From contig JAURMC010000014.1 of NCBI GenBank assembly GCA_030830895.1, forward strand, positions 310,001 to 374,000: 64,000 nucleotides of DNA. The letters are read 5' to 3'. The DNA comes from Crocinitomicaceae bacterium. GTDB lineage: Bacteria; Bacteroidota; Bacteroidia; Flavobacteriales_D; Crocinitomicaceae. The notes under the pieces are model-generated. The model was not told where the DNA came from and ran no database searches. It saw only the letters and a program-made list of their open reading frames with translations. A program made the position numbers and the translations under genes. Below are positions 28,686 through 37,860 of this stretch, one piece after another (within the stretch, counting starts at the first letter, position 1; each line of letters begins with the position of its first letter).

Positions 28686-29652
28686 ATTTATCTTTATTAT
28701 CTAGTTGTTCTCTCGTTTCAAAAGCAGTAATAATTTTTGCAATTAACTTATGGCGGATGATATCACTATGCCCCATTTCAATGATGCCAATTCCATCTAC
28801 GCCTCTCAAAATTGAAGTGGCATAAGCCAGCCCCGACCTCTGTTTTCCGGGTAAATCAACTTGAGATATATCCCCTGTAATCACAAATTTCGCTGTCATT
28901 CCCATTCGTGTAAGAAACATTTTCATTTGCATGATTGTGGTATTCTGAGCCTCATCTAAAATTACAAACGCTTTATCTAAGGTTCTGCCACGCATAAATG
29001 CCAAAGGAGCGATTTCAATGACACCGAATTGGATCATTTCTGCCAATCGTTCAGGTGGAATCATGTCTCTTAATGCATCATAAAGCGGCATTAAATACGG
29101 ATCTAGTTTTTCCTTTAAATCCCCGGGAAGAAACCCGAGATTTTCCCCTGCCTCAACAGCAGGGCGTGTAAGTACTATACGCTTAACTTCCTTAGCTTTT
29201 AGTGCTTTAACAGCCAAGGCTACTGCTGTATATGTTTTTCCTGTCCCCGCGGGACCAATCGCAAATACTAGGTCATTCTTTTCAATGGAATCTACCAGTT
29301 TTTTTTGATTGACTGTACGCGCTTTGATTTTAGCTCCGTTATTTCCATGCACCAAAGTTTCAGATCCGTTATCCGAATTAAGAAGCTTTTCCCCATCTGA
29401 TAACATTAAGTTATCGATGTTATTCACCGACAAAGAATTGAATCTATCAAAATGTCTAAGCAGCAAGCTCAATTTTAATTCAAACTGATCAATAAGCTCC
29501 TCTTCTCCTTTAACTGTGATTTTATGCCCTCGAGCTACAATTGAAAGCTTTGGGAAAAAAGATTTCAAATGTTTTAAATTTTCATTGTTTACTCCGAAAA
29601 ATGAAGCTGCATTTATCCCTCCAATCTCAATATTCCGGCTACTTAACTCCAA
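28660..29652 (-). CDS. PhoH-like ATPase
   Basis: The 330-residue product has the PhoH P-loop [18 protein letters not shown], the [20 protein letters not shown] motif, Walker [19 protein letters not shown] and [16 protein letters not shown]. An N-terminal KH-like region (residues ~20-75) is typical of the family, which is linked to RNA metabolism alongside YbeY. The only start available in frame is TTG at 29650-29652, directly after an in-frame stop. It overlaps purC. Confidence 0.93.
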   Translation of the reverse strand: MELSSRNIEIGGINAASFFGVNNENLKHLKSFFPKLSIVARGHKITVKGEEELIDQFELKLSLLLRHFDRFNSLSVNNIDNLMLSDGEKLLNSDNGSETLVHGNNGAKIKARTVNQKKLVDSIEKNDLVFAIGPAGTGKTYTAVALAVKALKAKEVKRIVLTRPAVEAGENLGFLPGDLKEKLDPYLMPLYDALRDMIPPERLAEMIQFGVIEIAPLAFMRGRTLDKAFVILDEAQNTTIMQMKMFLTRMGMTAKFVITGDISQVDLPGKQRSGLAYATSILRGVDGIGIIEMGHSDIIRHKLIAKIITAFETREQLDNKDKYDKGTEKS

Positions 29653-29692
29653 TTAAAATGAATTTATCAGGCGACAATGTTTTGAAAATCTA

Positions 29693-29700
29693 TACTTTTG
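29693..29700 (+). promoter_or_regulatory. -7 box upstream of the SAM-hydroxide adenosyltransferase gene
   Basis: TACTTTTG matches TAnnTTTG perfectly and ends 38 nt before the ATG at 29739. The -33 region is poor. Confidence 0.5.
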
Positions 29701-29738
29701 GTAAAATTATAAAATAACTCAAACATTGCGTTCTTAAA

Positions 29739-30629
29739 ATGCAAATCATTACCTTAACATCGGACATTGGATTGAGAGATTTTTATGTTGCCTCTGTAAA
29801 AGGCCGACTTTTGCAGGCTGTTAATGGAGCGCAACTTATTGATATAACTCATCAAATTAAGCCTTTTGACGTTGCTGAGGCAGCATACCAACTCAAAAGC
29901 TGCTACTCCGCATTCCCTAATGGCACAATTCATATTGTTGGCGTTGATTCTGAACCTTATCTTCCATATAAAATTAAGGAGCCAAGCCAAGAAAATCAGC
30001 TAACCTATCCAACCATTTTGAAATTTGATGGTCAATTTTTTATCACAAATGACAACGGATTTATTGGAACATTTTTAGGTGAGGAGATTCCTGAAGCGCT
30101 ATACCGATATGAACGTATCGAGGATGAACCTAAATCCTGGACTTTTATGATGAAGACCTGTTTTGTGGATTTAGCAAGTAATATCGTGAAAAAGGTTCCG
30201 TTTAAAGACTTCACTGTTCAAGTGAATACCTATAAAAAAGCCTTTACACCGAATCCGATAATTGAGCACAACATTATTCAAGGGAATGTGATTCACATCG
30301 ATCATTTTGGAAATATAATCACAAATATTTTCAAACATGACTTTGATCGTTTTGGGATAGATGTCCCATTTACCATTAGTTACCAAAAAAGAAACTACGA
30401 TATTGATGAAATATCCAAAGCTTATAATGATGTTACTATTAGTGAGCGCGTAGCGATTTTCAATGAACGTGGCCGTTTAGAAATCGCCATTAATAGAGGT
30501 GCTAACGGAGGTAACGGTGGTGCCGACCGCTTATTTGGTGTACGGTTAGGTGAACCTGTCCGTGTTACGTTCTACCCCAAAGGGTCTGTAACCAGTTTGA
30601 ATTCTTTGTATGATAACACGGATCGTTAA
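29739..30629 (+). CDS. SAM hydroxide adenosyltransferase (DUF62 family)
   Basis: The 296-residue product begins MQIITLTSDIGLRDFYVASV with the Asp-rich motif of the fluorinase/chlorinase/SAM-hydrolase family and continues IHIVGVDSEP, TNDNGFIGTFLG and VIHIDHFGNIITNI. Family members in non-halogenating bacteria split SAM with hydroxide into adenosine and methionine. A C-terminal beta-barrel domain is present (RVAIFNERGRLEIAINRGAN). The gene overlaps the next one by 20 nt. The physiological role of the reaction is uncertain. Confidence 0.9.
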   Translation: MQIITLTSDIGLRDFYVASVKGRLLQAVNGAQLIDITHQIKPFDVAEAAYQLKSCYSAFPNGTIHIVGVDSEPYLPYKIKEPSQENQLTYPTILKFDGQFFITNDNGFIGTFLGEEIPEALYRYERIEDEPKSWTFMMKTCFVDLASNIVKKVPFKDFTVQVNTYKKAFTPNPIIEHNIIQGNVIHIDHFGNIITNIFKHDFDRFGIDVPFTISYQKRNYDIDEISKAYNDVTISERVAIFNERGRLEIAINRGANGGNGGADRLFGVRLGEPVRVTFYPKGSVTSLNSLYDNTDR

Positions 30630-30927
30630 ATTGCACTTTAAAGAGGAGTGCGTTACTGATTTTTTCGAAATCTTCAATGCGTTAAAGTATAACGTTGTAA
30701 ACTTTCCGGGTTGCATTCAATTGAAAGTTTTTCAAGATCACATGAAGCCCAATATTGTGTTTACTTACAGTGTTTGGGAAGATTCAATGGCTCTTGAAAA
30801 TTACAGGATTTCAAAAACATTTATTGACCTTTGGGGTCAAATAAAACCAATGTTTGATAGTAGAGCAGAAGCTTGGACACTTCATGCGCAATTCGAAGGA
30901 AAAAACAAAAGCGTCAAAACAAATTAA
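30610..30927 (+). CDS. Antibiotic-biosynthesis-monooxygenase-like (ABM) protein
   Basis: The 105-residue product has the small alpha+beta ferredoxin-like fold of the ABM/YgiN family: IVKLHFKEECVTDFFEIFNA, FPGCIQLKVFQDHMKPNIVF and TYSVWEDSMALENYRISKTF. Some relatives oxidise quinols or aromatic metabolites. No cofactor motif is seen, as is usual for the family. It overlaps the SAM hydroxide adenosyltransferase gene and lies 57 nt upstream of gldF. Confidence 0.8.
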   Translation: MITRIVKLHFKEECVTDFFEIFNALKYNVVNFPGCIQLKVFQDHMKPNIVFTYSVWEDSMALENYRISKTFIDLWGQIKPMFDSRAEAWTLHAQFEGKNKSVKTN

Positions 30928-30954
30928 CTTAGCCTTCAATTTCATTAAAAATCC

Positions 30955-30962
30955 TAATTTTG
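30955..30962 (+). promoter_or_regulatory. -7 box upstream of gldF
   Basis: TAATTTTG matches TAnnTTTG perfectly and ends 22 nt before the gldF ATG. The nearest -33 candidate is TTC rather than TTG, 17 nt away. Confidence 0.5.
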
Positions 30963-30984
30963 AACTTCACTAAATTAGGCGTTT

Positions 30985-31716
30985 ATGTATGCTCTCTATC
31001 TAAAGGAAGTTAGAAGTTTTTTAAGCTCGATAGTAGGCTATGTTTTCATTGTGATTTTTTTAATTGCATGTTGGTTATTCAATTGGATGTTAAGTTCAAA
31101 TATGAATATTTTAGATAGTGCTCAGGCAGAGCTCATACCATTTTTCAATACAGCTCCATACATTTTTCTTATTTTGATTCCCGCGATTACAATGCGATCA
31201 ATAGCAGAGGAGCGGAGAACAGGGACACTTGAATTAATATTCACCAAACCCATCAGTGACCTTGGCATTCTAATCGCTAAATATTTTGCCGGGGTAACAC
31301 TCTTATTGATCTCAATCCTTCCTACGCTTGTGTACTATGCATCTATTCATTACCTTGGGAATCCGGTAGGAATTGTTGATGAAGGAGCTACATTTACCTC
31401 TTACCTGGGCCTAATATTACTCGGCGCGGCTTTCGTTTCTATTGGCATATTTGCCTCATGTTTAACATCTAGTCAAATCGTAGCATTTATTATTTCAACA
31501 GCGTTGTGCTACATGTTTTATGATGGCTTGTCTTTACTTGGGTCTTTTGCACAATTTGGAAGCCTTGACTTTATTATTCAATATTTCAGTTTGAGCAATC
31601 ATTACGATTCAATTAAAAAAGGCGTAGTAATTGCCGGAGATATTATCTTTAATCTTTCGTTCATCGTGTTCTTTTTAAGTGCCTCACTCACTGTGATTAA
31701 ATCCCTAAAAAAATAG
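30985..31716 (+). CDS. gldF: Gliding-motility ABC transporter permease GldF
   Basis: The 243-residue protein has six hydrophobic segments and the family motifs YLKEVRSFLSSIVGYVFI, AITMRSIAEERRTGTLELIF and KPISDLGILIAKYFAG. GldF pairs with GldG and the ATPase GldA in a transporter needed for gliding in Flavobacterium johnsoniae. No gldA is in the window, so the ATPase must be elsewhere. gldG follows after 2 nt. Confidence 0.96.
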   Translation: MYALYLKEVRSFLSSIVGYVFIVIFLIACWLFNWMLSSNMNILDSAQAELIPFFNTAPYIFLILIPAITMRSIAEERRTGTLELIFTKPISDLGILIAKYFAGVTLLLISILPTLVYYASIHYLGNPVGIVDEGATFTSYLGLILLGAAFVSIGIFASCLTSSQIVAFIISTALCYMFYDGLSLLGSFAQFGSLDFIIQYFSLSNHYDSIKKGVVIAGDIIFNLSFIVFFLSASLTVIKSLKK

Positions 31717-31718
31717 CC

Positions 31719-33533
31719 ATGAAACAATTTAAATGGAACCGTTTTTTTAATTGGGGGTACTTCTTCGGCATCCTTGCTATATTAGTCCTTCTCAATGTTA
31801 TTGGCGCCTTGATTAATGTTAAAGTCGATATGACTGAGGACAAACGTTATTCGCTATCAAAAGGGACTTCTAGTTTTCTTGCTGACGAAAAGAACTTTGA
31901 AAATCGAATTAGTATAAAAATATATTTAGAAGGGGAGCTACCAGCAGAAATACAATCCTTTAGAAACGCGATTGAAGATAAGCTTAAGGACTTTAAAACC
32001 ATTGCCGGAAACCGAATAGAATATCAATTCATAGATCCGAACGAGGGCCATGCCAGTAAGAAAGAGGAGTATTTTTTCCTACGTGGAATATTTGAAAAAG
32101 GAATTCTTCCAACTAAAATAGTTTACGTAAAAAATGGCGTGCAATCCCAACTTATCTTATGGCCCGGTGCTGAGGTAACATATACCTCTAATGGAGTTAT
32201 AAAAGAAACTTATATTCAGTTTCTTCCCGGTACGCCAAACGGAGATCCAATGGAGTTGAATCGATTAAACCCAATTCTTGAAAATGCGCTTAACAACTTG
32301 GAGTATAACATGCTTTCCGCTTTGAGAAAAATAAGCCAAAAAGATAAAAAACGCATCGCGTTTTTGCAAGGCCACGGAGAATTGAATGAGCATGAGACCA
32401 TGAATGCAAGAGCCGTATTAAGTCCTTATTTCTACCTTACTTCCTTGAGCTTTAATACCAAGGAATCCTTAAATGCGTTGAATGAACTTGACGGACTGAT
32501 TATTGCAGATCCAAAGCAGCCATTTAGCTCTATGGATCTCTACTTTATTGATCAATTCGTTATGAATGGAGGCCGTTTAATGGTATTCATGAATACGCTT
32601 ACATACCATGAGGATTCCCTGGCCCAAAATTTTATGGACCATACAATACGGAAGAATCTCATCTTAGACAAAATGCTATTTGATTATGGAGTTAATGTTC
32701 ATGAAAACTTTGTGTTCGACCGATTGTGTGGGTATCGAAAAGTCCGTTTGGATAATACAAGCAGCTTGAGTTGGCCGTATCACGTATTAGCAAGCCCATC
32801 ACTGCACCCAATAACACGTAACATAGATCCTGTATCGCTTGAATACACTAATGAATTACAACTTATCAAAACTCCAGGAGTAAGACTTACGAAGATTCTC
32901 ACAAGTTCGTCTAACGCTAACCGTTCTGGATTAGCCCCTCAAATCAGTTTGATGGACTTTCAAATTTTCGGTGAAAACCCTGCCTTTGTTGAAAACCCTA
33001 CGGATCCAATCAATAAAATTACACTTGCAGCAATGGCAGAAGGCAATATTCCATCCCATTTCATTAATCGCGATGTATTGATTAACGTGGATACACTTGA
33101 AGCCTTTATTCCTTTAAAGTATAGGAAAAAACAATTGAAAAGTAAAAAGGAGACCAAGGTTTTTGTTGTTGGAAATGGTCAATTTATCGCCAATGAATAT
33201 GATTCAATTTTTAGAGGTGGGAAATACCAATACGTATCATCTCCACCATTCCCATTTAATGCATTAAAATATAGCAAAGTCCCAGATTTAAATGGAAGAC
33301 CATTAATTTATGGCAATCAAGAGTTCATACAAAATCTTGTTGATTATATGATGGGTGACAATAGTGTTTTGGATATTCGTAGCAGACAGATTGAATTCAA
33401 AGAAATGGACAAAATGAAACTACAAGCCGAAGGAGAGACAATTCGCTACCTGAATTTGTTTATTCCTATTGTCCTGGTTGCCATGGTAGCCTTTCTCATG
33501 ATATTTTCAAGAAACCGCAAATATGTCAACTGA
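31719..33533 (+). CDS. gldG: Gliding-motility ABC transporter component GldG
   Basis: The 604-residue protein has an N-terminal membrane segment (YFFGILAILVLLNVIGALIN), the motif DMTEDKRYSLSKGTSSFL, a large periplasmic region with IAFLQGHGELNEHE, FIDQFVMNGGRLMVF and the C-terminal membrane segment IPIVLVAMVAFLMIFSRNRK. This is the standard GldG layout. Its stop overlaps the next start (TGATG at 33531-33535). Confidence 0.95.
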   Translation: MKQFKWNRFFNWGYFFGILAILVLLNVIGALINVKVDMTEDKRYSLSKGTSSFLADEKNFENRISIKIYLEGELPAEIQSFRNAIEDKLKDFKTIAGNRIEYQFIDPNEGHASKKEEYFFLRGIFEKGILPTKIVYVKNGVQSQLILWPGAEVTYTSNGVIKETYIQFLPGTPNGDPMELNRLNPILENALNNLEYNMLSALRKISQKDKKRIAFLQGHGELNEHETMNARAVLSPYFYLTSLSFNTKESLNALNELDGLIIADPKQPFSSMDLYFIDQFVMNGGRLMVFMNTLTYHEDSLAQNFMDHTIRKNLILDKMLFDYGVNVHENFVFDRLCGYRKVRLDNTSSLSWPYHVLASPSLHPITRNIDPVSLEYTNELQLIKTPGVRLTKILTSSSNANRSGLAPQISLMDFQIFGENPAFVENPTDPINKITLAAMAEGNIPSHFINRDVLINVDTLEAFIPLKYRKKQLKSKKETKVFVVGNGQFIANEYDSIFRGGKYQYVSSPPFPFNALKYSKVPDLNGRPLIYGNQEFIQNLVDYMMGDNSVLDIRSRQIEFKEMDKMKLQAEGETIRYLNLFIPIVLVAMVAFLMIFSRNRKYVN

Positions 33534-34564
33534 TGAAAAAAATTAAAAAACTACTTAGTTTAATGCTTTTACTTTGCGGAATCATTGCGCTCACCATATT
33601 TGCGTTCAAACTAATTAAAAACAAAGGGAACTCTGATACGGAGTGGATTAATTTCGCGATTTCAGACACCACCCGCATTTCCAAAATTACAATTGAGGAT
33701 TCTTATGGTCAATACATAGAACTTATTCAGAATGATGGTCAATGGCACGATGAGAATGGTGATTGCGTATCAAAACCCAACGTTTCCTTTATCCTTGAAG
33801 CTGCAAAACTCATAGAATTCAAGGGCTATCTCCCTGAAAAATCAAAAGAAAAATTCACTGAGCTCATGGCCACGCAACATATCAAGGTGTCTTACTTTAT
33901 TGATGGAAGATGGACAAAATCATGGTATATTGGTCCACCGGCGCAAGATCATTACGGTCAAATTATGCTCCTAGAAACTGCGGATGAAGGGAAAAGCAAA
34001 GATCCAGTAATGATGCGCATAAAAGGCTTGAATGGCATCATTAGCCCAAGATTTTTTGCAGAACGTAAGCGTTGGATGTGTACCGAAATCTTTACCTTAA
34101 GTCCAAAAGACATTGCTTCAGTTGACCTAATTAATTTTGAAATTCCTACTTTCAGTTTTAATGTTAAGAATTTAGGGCGTCGTTTTGAGGTAAGCACTCA
34201 AGGGAAAAAACTGAGAATCTTGGATACCGCTAATGTATATCGATACCTACAAGGATTTAAAAACGTACACTTTAACTTTCCAAACATTGAATTAAGTAAA
34301 AAACAAGTGGATTCGGTCAAGAGAAGCCCAGTTTTTGCGCAATTAAAAGTTACTGAACGAAGGGGAAATTACACGACCTTACGGATGCATCGTATAAAAA
34401 GTAACGTACCACAAAGGAACGAGGTAGGAGAAATGGTTGAAATGGATATGAATATATTTTGGGCTGAGCTACCAAATGGAGAATTAGTTAAATGTCAGTA
34501 TTTTGTATTCAATCCATTACTAATGGGACATATTTATTTCCCTGATATCGCACAAGCAAAATAA
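33533..34564 (+). CDS. Membrane-anchored DUF4340-like protein after gldG
   Basis: The 343-residue product has one N-terminal membrane segment (LSLMLLLCGIIALTIFAFKL) and a periplasmic domain with repeats of the DUF4340 type (ISKITIEDSYGQYIELIQND and QWHDENGDCVSKPNVSFILE). It is translationally coupled to gldG and may be an accessory part of the Gld transporter; that is inference from position. No catalytic motif is recognised. Confidence 0.7.
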   Translation: MKKIKKLLSLMLLLCGIIALTIFAFKLIKNKGNSDTEWINFAISDTTRISKITIEDSYGQYIELIQNDGQWHDENGDCVSKPNVSFILEAAKLIEFKGYLPEKSKEKFTELMATQHIKVSYFIDGRWTKSWYIGPPAQDHYGQIMLLETADEGKSKDPVMMRIKGLNGIISPRFFAERKRWMCTEIFTLSPKDIASVDLINFEIPTFSFNVKNLGRRFEVSTQGKKLRILDTANVYRYLQGFKNVHFNFPNIELSKKQVDSVKRSPVFAQLKVTERRGNYTTLRMHRIKSNVPQRNEVGEMVEMDMNIFWAELPNGELVKCQYFVFNPLLMGHIYFPDIAQAK

Positions 34565-34607
34565 ATCAAGAATTGATAAAAGGCATTCAGAATTCATAAA
34601 GTATTGT

Positions 34608-34615
34608 TATCTTTG
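34608..34615 (+). promoter_or_regulatory. -7 box upstream of dnaN
   Basis: TATCTTTG, a perfect TAnnTTTG, ends 18 nt before the dnaN ATG. Exactly 19 nt upstream of it is TTC (34586-34588), a one-base departure from TTG. dnaN therefore probably has its own promoter within the gld-dnaN run. Confidence 0.6.
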
Positions 34616-34633
34616 ATTGTTGAAAATTAAGCT

Positions 34634-35752
34634 ATGAATTTTATTACATCGAGCAATACTTTATTAAGTCATCTACAAAGCATTTCAGGTGCACTTAGCA
34701 CAAATACAAAAATGCCAATTTTAGATAATTTTCTGTTTCATATCTCTGGAGGAAAGTTAACAGTTTCCGCTACAGATTTGGAAACAACGATGATTACCCA
34801 TCTTGATGTGCAGTCTGATGCTGACGGAAAAATTGCAATCCCAGCGAAACTTATTCTTGACGTCCTTAAAAGCCTTCCTGATCAACCTTGTACTTTTCGA
34901 ATAAATTCCGAAAATTATTCTATTGAAATTACTTACGATAATGGTAAATCTAAAATGGTTGGATTTAACGGAGAGGAATTCCCTAAACTACCTACCGTAG
35001 CATATAGTAGCTCCATAGAAGTTACTGGTGAATTACTGTCAAATGCAATCACTAAAACTCTTTTCGCTGTTGGAACGGATGAAATGCGGCCTGTTATGAC
35101 CGGTGTATATTGTCATTTTTCACCTGAAGACATTACCTTTGTTGCCACTGATGCACACAAGTTGGTTCGTTACCGTCGAACCGATATTAATACGAATTCT
35201 AGTTCCTCCTTCATTTTACCTAAAAAGCCCCTTAACCTACTTAAAGCTAATTTACGTGGAGATGAATCAGTGAAGCTGGAATATAATGAATCTAACGCAA
35301 CATTTACCTTTAATGATTTAACTTTAGTTTGCAGACTGATAGACGGGAAATACCCAAACTATGAAGCGGTGATACCAAAGGAAAATCCGAACATTCTTAC
35401 CATTGACCGAAGTCATTTCCTTAGTTCCCTTAAACGTGTTGCAATTTTTTCGAATAAAACAACACATCAAGTAAAATTAAAAATTGCCGGAGCTGAACTG
35501 CAATTATCTTCAGAGGATGTTGACTTTTCAAATGAAGCTAATGAACGATTAACATGTAATTTCGATGGTGATGATATTGAAATTGGATTTAATTCGCGAT
35601 TTCTAATCGAAATGTTGGGAAATTTAGAAACTGAATCTGTGCAATTATCCATGAGTGAACCGTCTCGAGCAGGTTTATTAACGCCACACGAAAGCGGAAA
35701 CGATGCCGAGCATATTTTAATGCTTGTGATGCCTGTGATGCTTTCTAGATAG
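34634..35752 (+). CDS. dnaN: DNA polymerase III sliding clamp (beta subunit)
   Basis: The 372-residue product shows the three-domain clamp layout: MNFITSSNTLLSHLQSISGA, ATDLETTMITHLDV, MRPVMTGVYCHFSPEDITFV, ATDAHKLVRYRR, and the C-terminal ILMLVMPVMLSR, which fits the conserved clamp C-terminus (MPMRL in E. coli). The clamp tethers replication and repair enzymes to DNA. It lies 3 nt before rlmN and about 4 kb upstream of dnaA on the same strand. Confidence 0.98.
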   Translation: MNFITSSNTLLSHLQSISGALSTNTKMPILDNFLFHISGGKLTVSATDLETTMITHLDVQSDADGKIAIPAKLILDVLKSLPDQPCTFRINSENYSIEITYDNGKSKMVGFNGEEFPKLPTVAYSSSIEVTGELLSNAITKTLFAVGTDEMRPVMTGVYCHFSPEDITFVATDAHKLVRYRRTDINTNSSSSFILPKKPLNLLKANLRGDESVKLEYNESNATFTFNDLTLVCRLIDGKYPNYEAVIPKENPNILTIDRSHFLSSLKRVAIFSNKTTHQVKLKIAGAELQLSSEDVDFSNEANERLTCNFDGDDIEIGFNSRFLIEMLGNLETESVQLSMSEPSRAGLLTPHESGNDAEHILMLVMPVMLSR

Positions 35753-35755
35753 ATT

Positions 35756-36817
35756 ATGCATGCGGAAAAGCTGAACATTCGAAGTTTTTCTTTAGTTGAA
35801 TTAACCGAAGCTTTAGTACGAGACGGCTTTCCAAAATTTCGTGCTTCACAGGTATTTGATTGGCTCTGGAAAAACCATGTTGCGCATTTCTCTTCGATGA
35901 AGAACATTGGGGCAAGTTTAATTGCCCACTTAGAATCCAATTATCACATAGATAAATTGGAACTTGGTACGGTACAAAAAAGTAACGATAAAACCATAAA
36001 ATGTGGATTTAACACGATCGATAGCCAGGTAATTGAAGGGGTACTCATTCCCACTAGTAAACGCATGACTGCATGTATCTCCTCACAAGCCGGATGTAGT
36101 TTATCATGTGCGTTCTGTGCTACAGGGAAGTTGAAGCTCATGAAAAACTTGAGTGCAGGAGAATTGGTTGATCAAGTAGTTGTTCTTAATGAATTAGCCA
36201 CAACAAACTATGGTATTCCACTCTCTAATATTGTACTCATGGGCATGGGCGAACCATTGCTCAACTATAAAAATGTCTTATCGGCCTTAGAGATTCTTAC
36301 CGACCCCAATCGATTCAATATAAGCCCACGAAGGATAACATTATCAACCGCTGGTATATCGAAAATGATCAAGAAATTAGGGGAAGAAAAAGTACGTTTC
36401 AACCTTGCCTTATCCCTACATGCTGCCGACGACAAAAAGCGCAGTGAGGTTATGGAAATCAACGATACTAATAACTTGTCTTCGTTGCGCGAGGCATTAA
36501 TTTATTTCCACGAACGCACAGGGTCTCGTATTACTTTTGAGTACATTTTGTTTCATGAATTTAATGATTCAATTGAAGACGCCGCAAACCTTGCGATTTT
36601 TGCACGTTGTGTACCGTGTAAAATTAACATTATAGAATACAATAATATTGAAAATGGCCGCTTTACTAAAGCAACGGATGCACAAACTGAAGCCTTTAGA
36701 GCCTTTTTAGAACGAAAAAATCTAATTGTGAATGTTCGACGCAGTAGGGGAAAGGACATTGATGCTGCTTGTGGCCAGTTAGCGAATAGAATTAATCAAA
36801 TTACAAAATCGCTTTAA
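35756..36817 (+). CDS. rlmN: Dual-specificity 23S rRNA/tRNA C2-methyladenosine methyltransferase
   Basis: The 353-residue radical-SAM enzyme has the cluster motif Cys114-x3-Cys118-x2-Cys121 (CSLSCAFC) and the later motifs VLMGMGEPLLNYKNVL, RRITLSTAGISKMI and FNLALSLHAADDKKRSEVM. The methylation-cycle cysteine is probably in DIDAACGQLA near the C-terminus. RlmN methylates A2503 of 23S rRNA and A37 of some tRNAs. Its last 17 nt overlap the 3' end of the convergent SirB1-like gene. Confidence 0.97.
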   Translation: MHAEKLNIRSFSLVELTEALVRDGFPKFRASQVFDWLWKNHVAHFSSMKNIGASLIAHLESNYHIDKLELGTVQKSNDKTIKCGFNTIDSQVIEGVLIPTSKRMTACISSQAGCSLSCAFCATGKLKLMKNLSAGELVDQVVVLNELATTNYGIPLSNIVLMGMGEPLLNYKNVLSALEILTDPNRFNISPRRITLSTAGISKMIKKLGEEKVRFNLALSLHAADDKKRSEVMEINDTNNLSSLREALIYFHERTGSRITFEYILFHEFNDSIEDAANLAIFARCVPCKINIIEYNNIENGRFTKATDAQTEAFRAFLERKNLIVNVRRSRGKDIDAACGQLANRINQITKSL

Positions 36818-37673
36818 TTTGAGAGAGCGCTTGTAAACAAGTTGAATCGCCATTAAACTCAAAAGCCTCTTCGAATGCGGATAAATATCGATTAATTAAC
36901 GTAGTATTAGAGGTTGGTTCAAAAAATTTGCGCTCTGGTTCAATTTCGATTTGCTTTAAAAAAGATCGTATTTCATGTTCATCGAAGACAATGCCATTTC
37001 CAATTGGATTAATGTAAAACAAAACCCCATATTCACTTTCAGACTCACTGAACAAGGCAGTATTGTTTTCATCCATGCGTGCCAAAATAAATATTTTCGG
37101 GAAATCAACACCATAAATTGGTAATTCTAACCAATTTGCAATAATCGAATAAATTAATCCTATAATTAAGGGATTTCCCTTCTTTTCAGTCAAAACCGTG
37201 CCGATATTTAAATGTGCTAATTCGCGCTTATGGCTTTCTGTACACTCAAAGCCATGAACATCGAAAAACATGTGATTTAATATCTTGACTTGTTCAAATG
37301 CTGTTTGATAGTCATTTAATTCTAACCAAATATCTTTTCGAAGCGCCTCCATGCGCTGTAAAATAAGGGCATCATCTATAGTAGAATCCACCAACTTATT
37401 CAAAGCAATAATAGCCTTTAATAGGTCTTTTTCGGAAGAAGAGCTCCACGATAACAACTCTTTTGTGACCGATTCTAGCCGAATGGCCTGAAGGATTTCA
37501 GCGGCTCGGATTTTCTGTTTCCCACTTGACGATTCAGTAGACAATACCTCAATAAGAAACGGTTCGATTAGAATCCCTTCTGCTTTTATTACTTGTTTAA
37601 TTACCAGATAAATTCGTTCATCGGGATCTTCCAATAAATCTACGAGTGCTTTCCGTTTTCGGTTTGACATCAT
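36801..37673 (-). CDS. SirB1/transglutaminase-like family protein
   Basis: From the ATG at 37671-37673 the product has 290 residues (the tandem ATG at 37668-37670 is an alternative). The N-terminal half is helical. The C-terminal half carries the SirB1 (transglutaminase-like core 2) motifs LNHMFFDVHGF, LNIGTVLTEKKGNPLIIGLI and LPIYGVDFPKIFILAR. The catalytic cysteine of true transglutaminases is not evident, as in other SirB1 proteins. A perfect TAnnTTTG box 7 nt upstream makes the longer frame to 37706 unlikely. The function is unknown. Confidence 0.85.
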   Translation of the reverse strand: MMSNRKRKALVDLLEDPDERIYLVIKQVIKAEGILIEPFLIEVLSTESSSGKQKIRAAEILQAIRLESVTKELLSWSSSSEKDLLKAIIALNKLVDSTIDDALILQRMEALRKDIWLELNDYQTAFEQVKILNHMFFDVHGFECTESHKRELAHLNIGTVLTEKKGNPLIIGLIYSIIANWLELPIYGVDFPKIFILARMDENNTALFSESESEYGVLFYINPIGNGIVFDEHEIRSFLKQIEIEPERKFFEPTSNTTLINRYLSAFEEAFEFNGDSTCLQALSQIKAIL

Positions 37674-37680
37674 CACGAGA

Positions 37681-37688
37681 CAAAAATA
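37681..37688 (-). promoter_or_regulatory. -7 box next to the SirB1-like start codon
   Basis: The minus strand reads TATTTTTG, then 7 nt, then ATGATG. The box is a perfect TAnnTTTG. A TTG lies 15 nt further upstream, shorter than usual. The predicted message would have almost no leader. Confidence 0.5.
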
Positions 37689-37825
37689 TTCACGTGGCAG
37701 GCACAATATTTATGGTCTTCAGTTCTTTATCAAACTGAAAATGTTAATATTCATGTAACCTATTTCAAAATCGATCGTTTACTCTTTCAATTCAAATGAA
37801 CTATGCTACAGGTTATTTGAGAATG

Positions 37826-37846
37826 GGGGGACGCGTCCCCCTTTTT
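37826..37846 (+). terminator. Intrinsic terminator with no clear upstream gene
   Basis: A perfect 16-nt GC-rich palindrome (GGGGGACGCGTCCCCC, 37826-37841) is followed by TTTTT on the plus strand. The nearest plus-strand gene upstream is rlmN, which ends about 1 kb earlier, so the element may end a short unannotated RNA or insulate the lipoprotein gene just downstream. It has no U-tract on the minus strand. Confidence 0.75.
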
Positions 37847-37849
37847 ATT

Positions 37850-37857
37850 TATCTTTG
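37850..37857 (+). promoter_or_regulatory. -7 box next to the lipoprotein start codon
   Basis: TATCTTTG, a perfect TAnnTTTG, ends 3 nt before the ATG at 37861. It begins right after the T-run of the terminator hairpin, so the hairpin occupies the place of the -33 region. A leaderless message is predicted if the box is used. Confidence 0.45.
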
Positions 37858-37860
37858 AAT

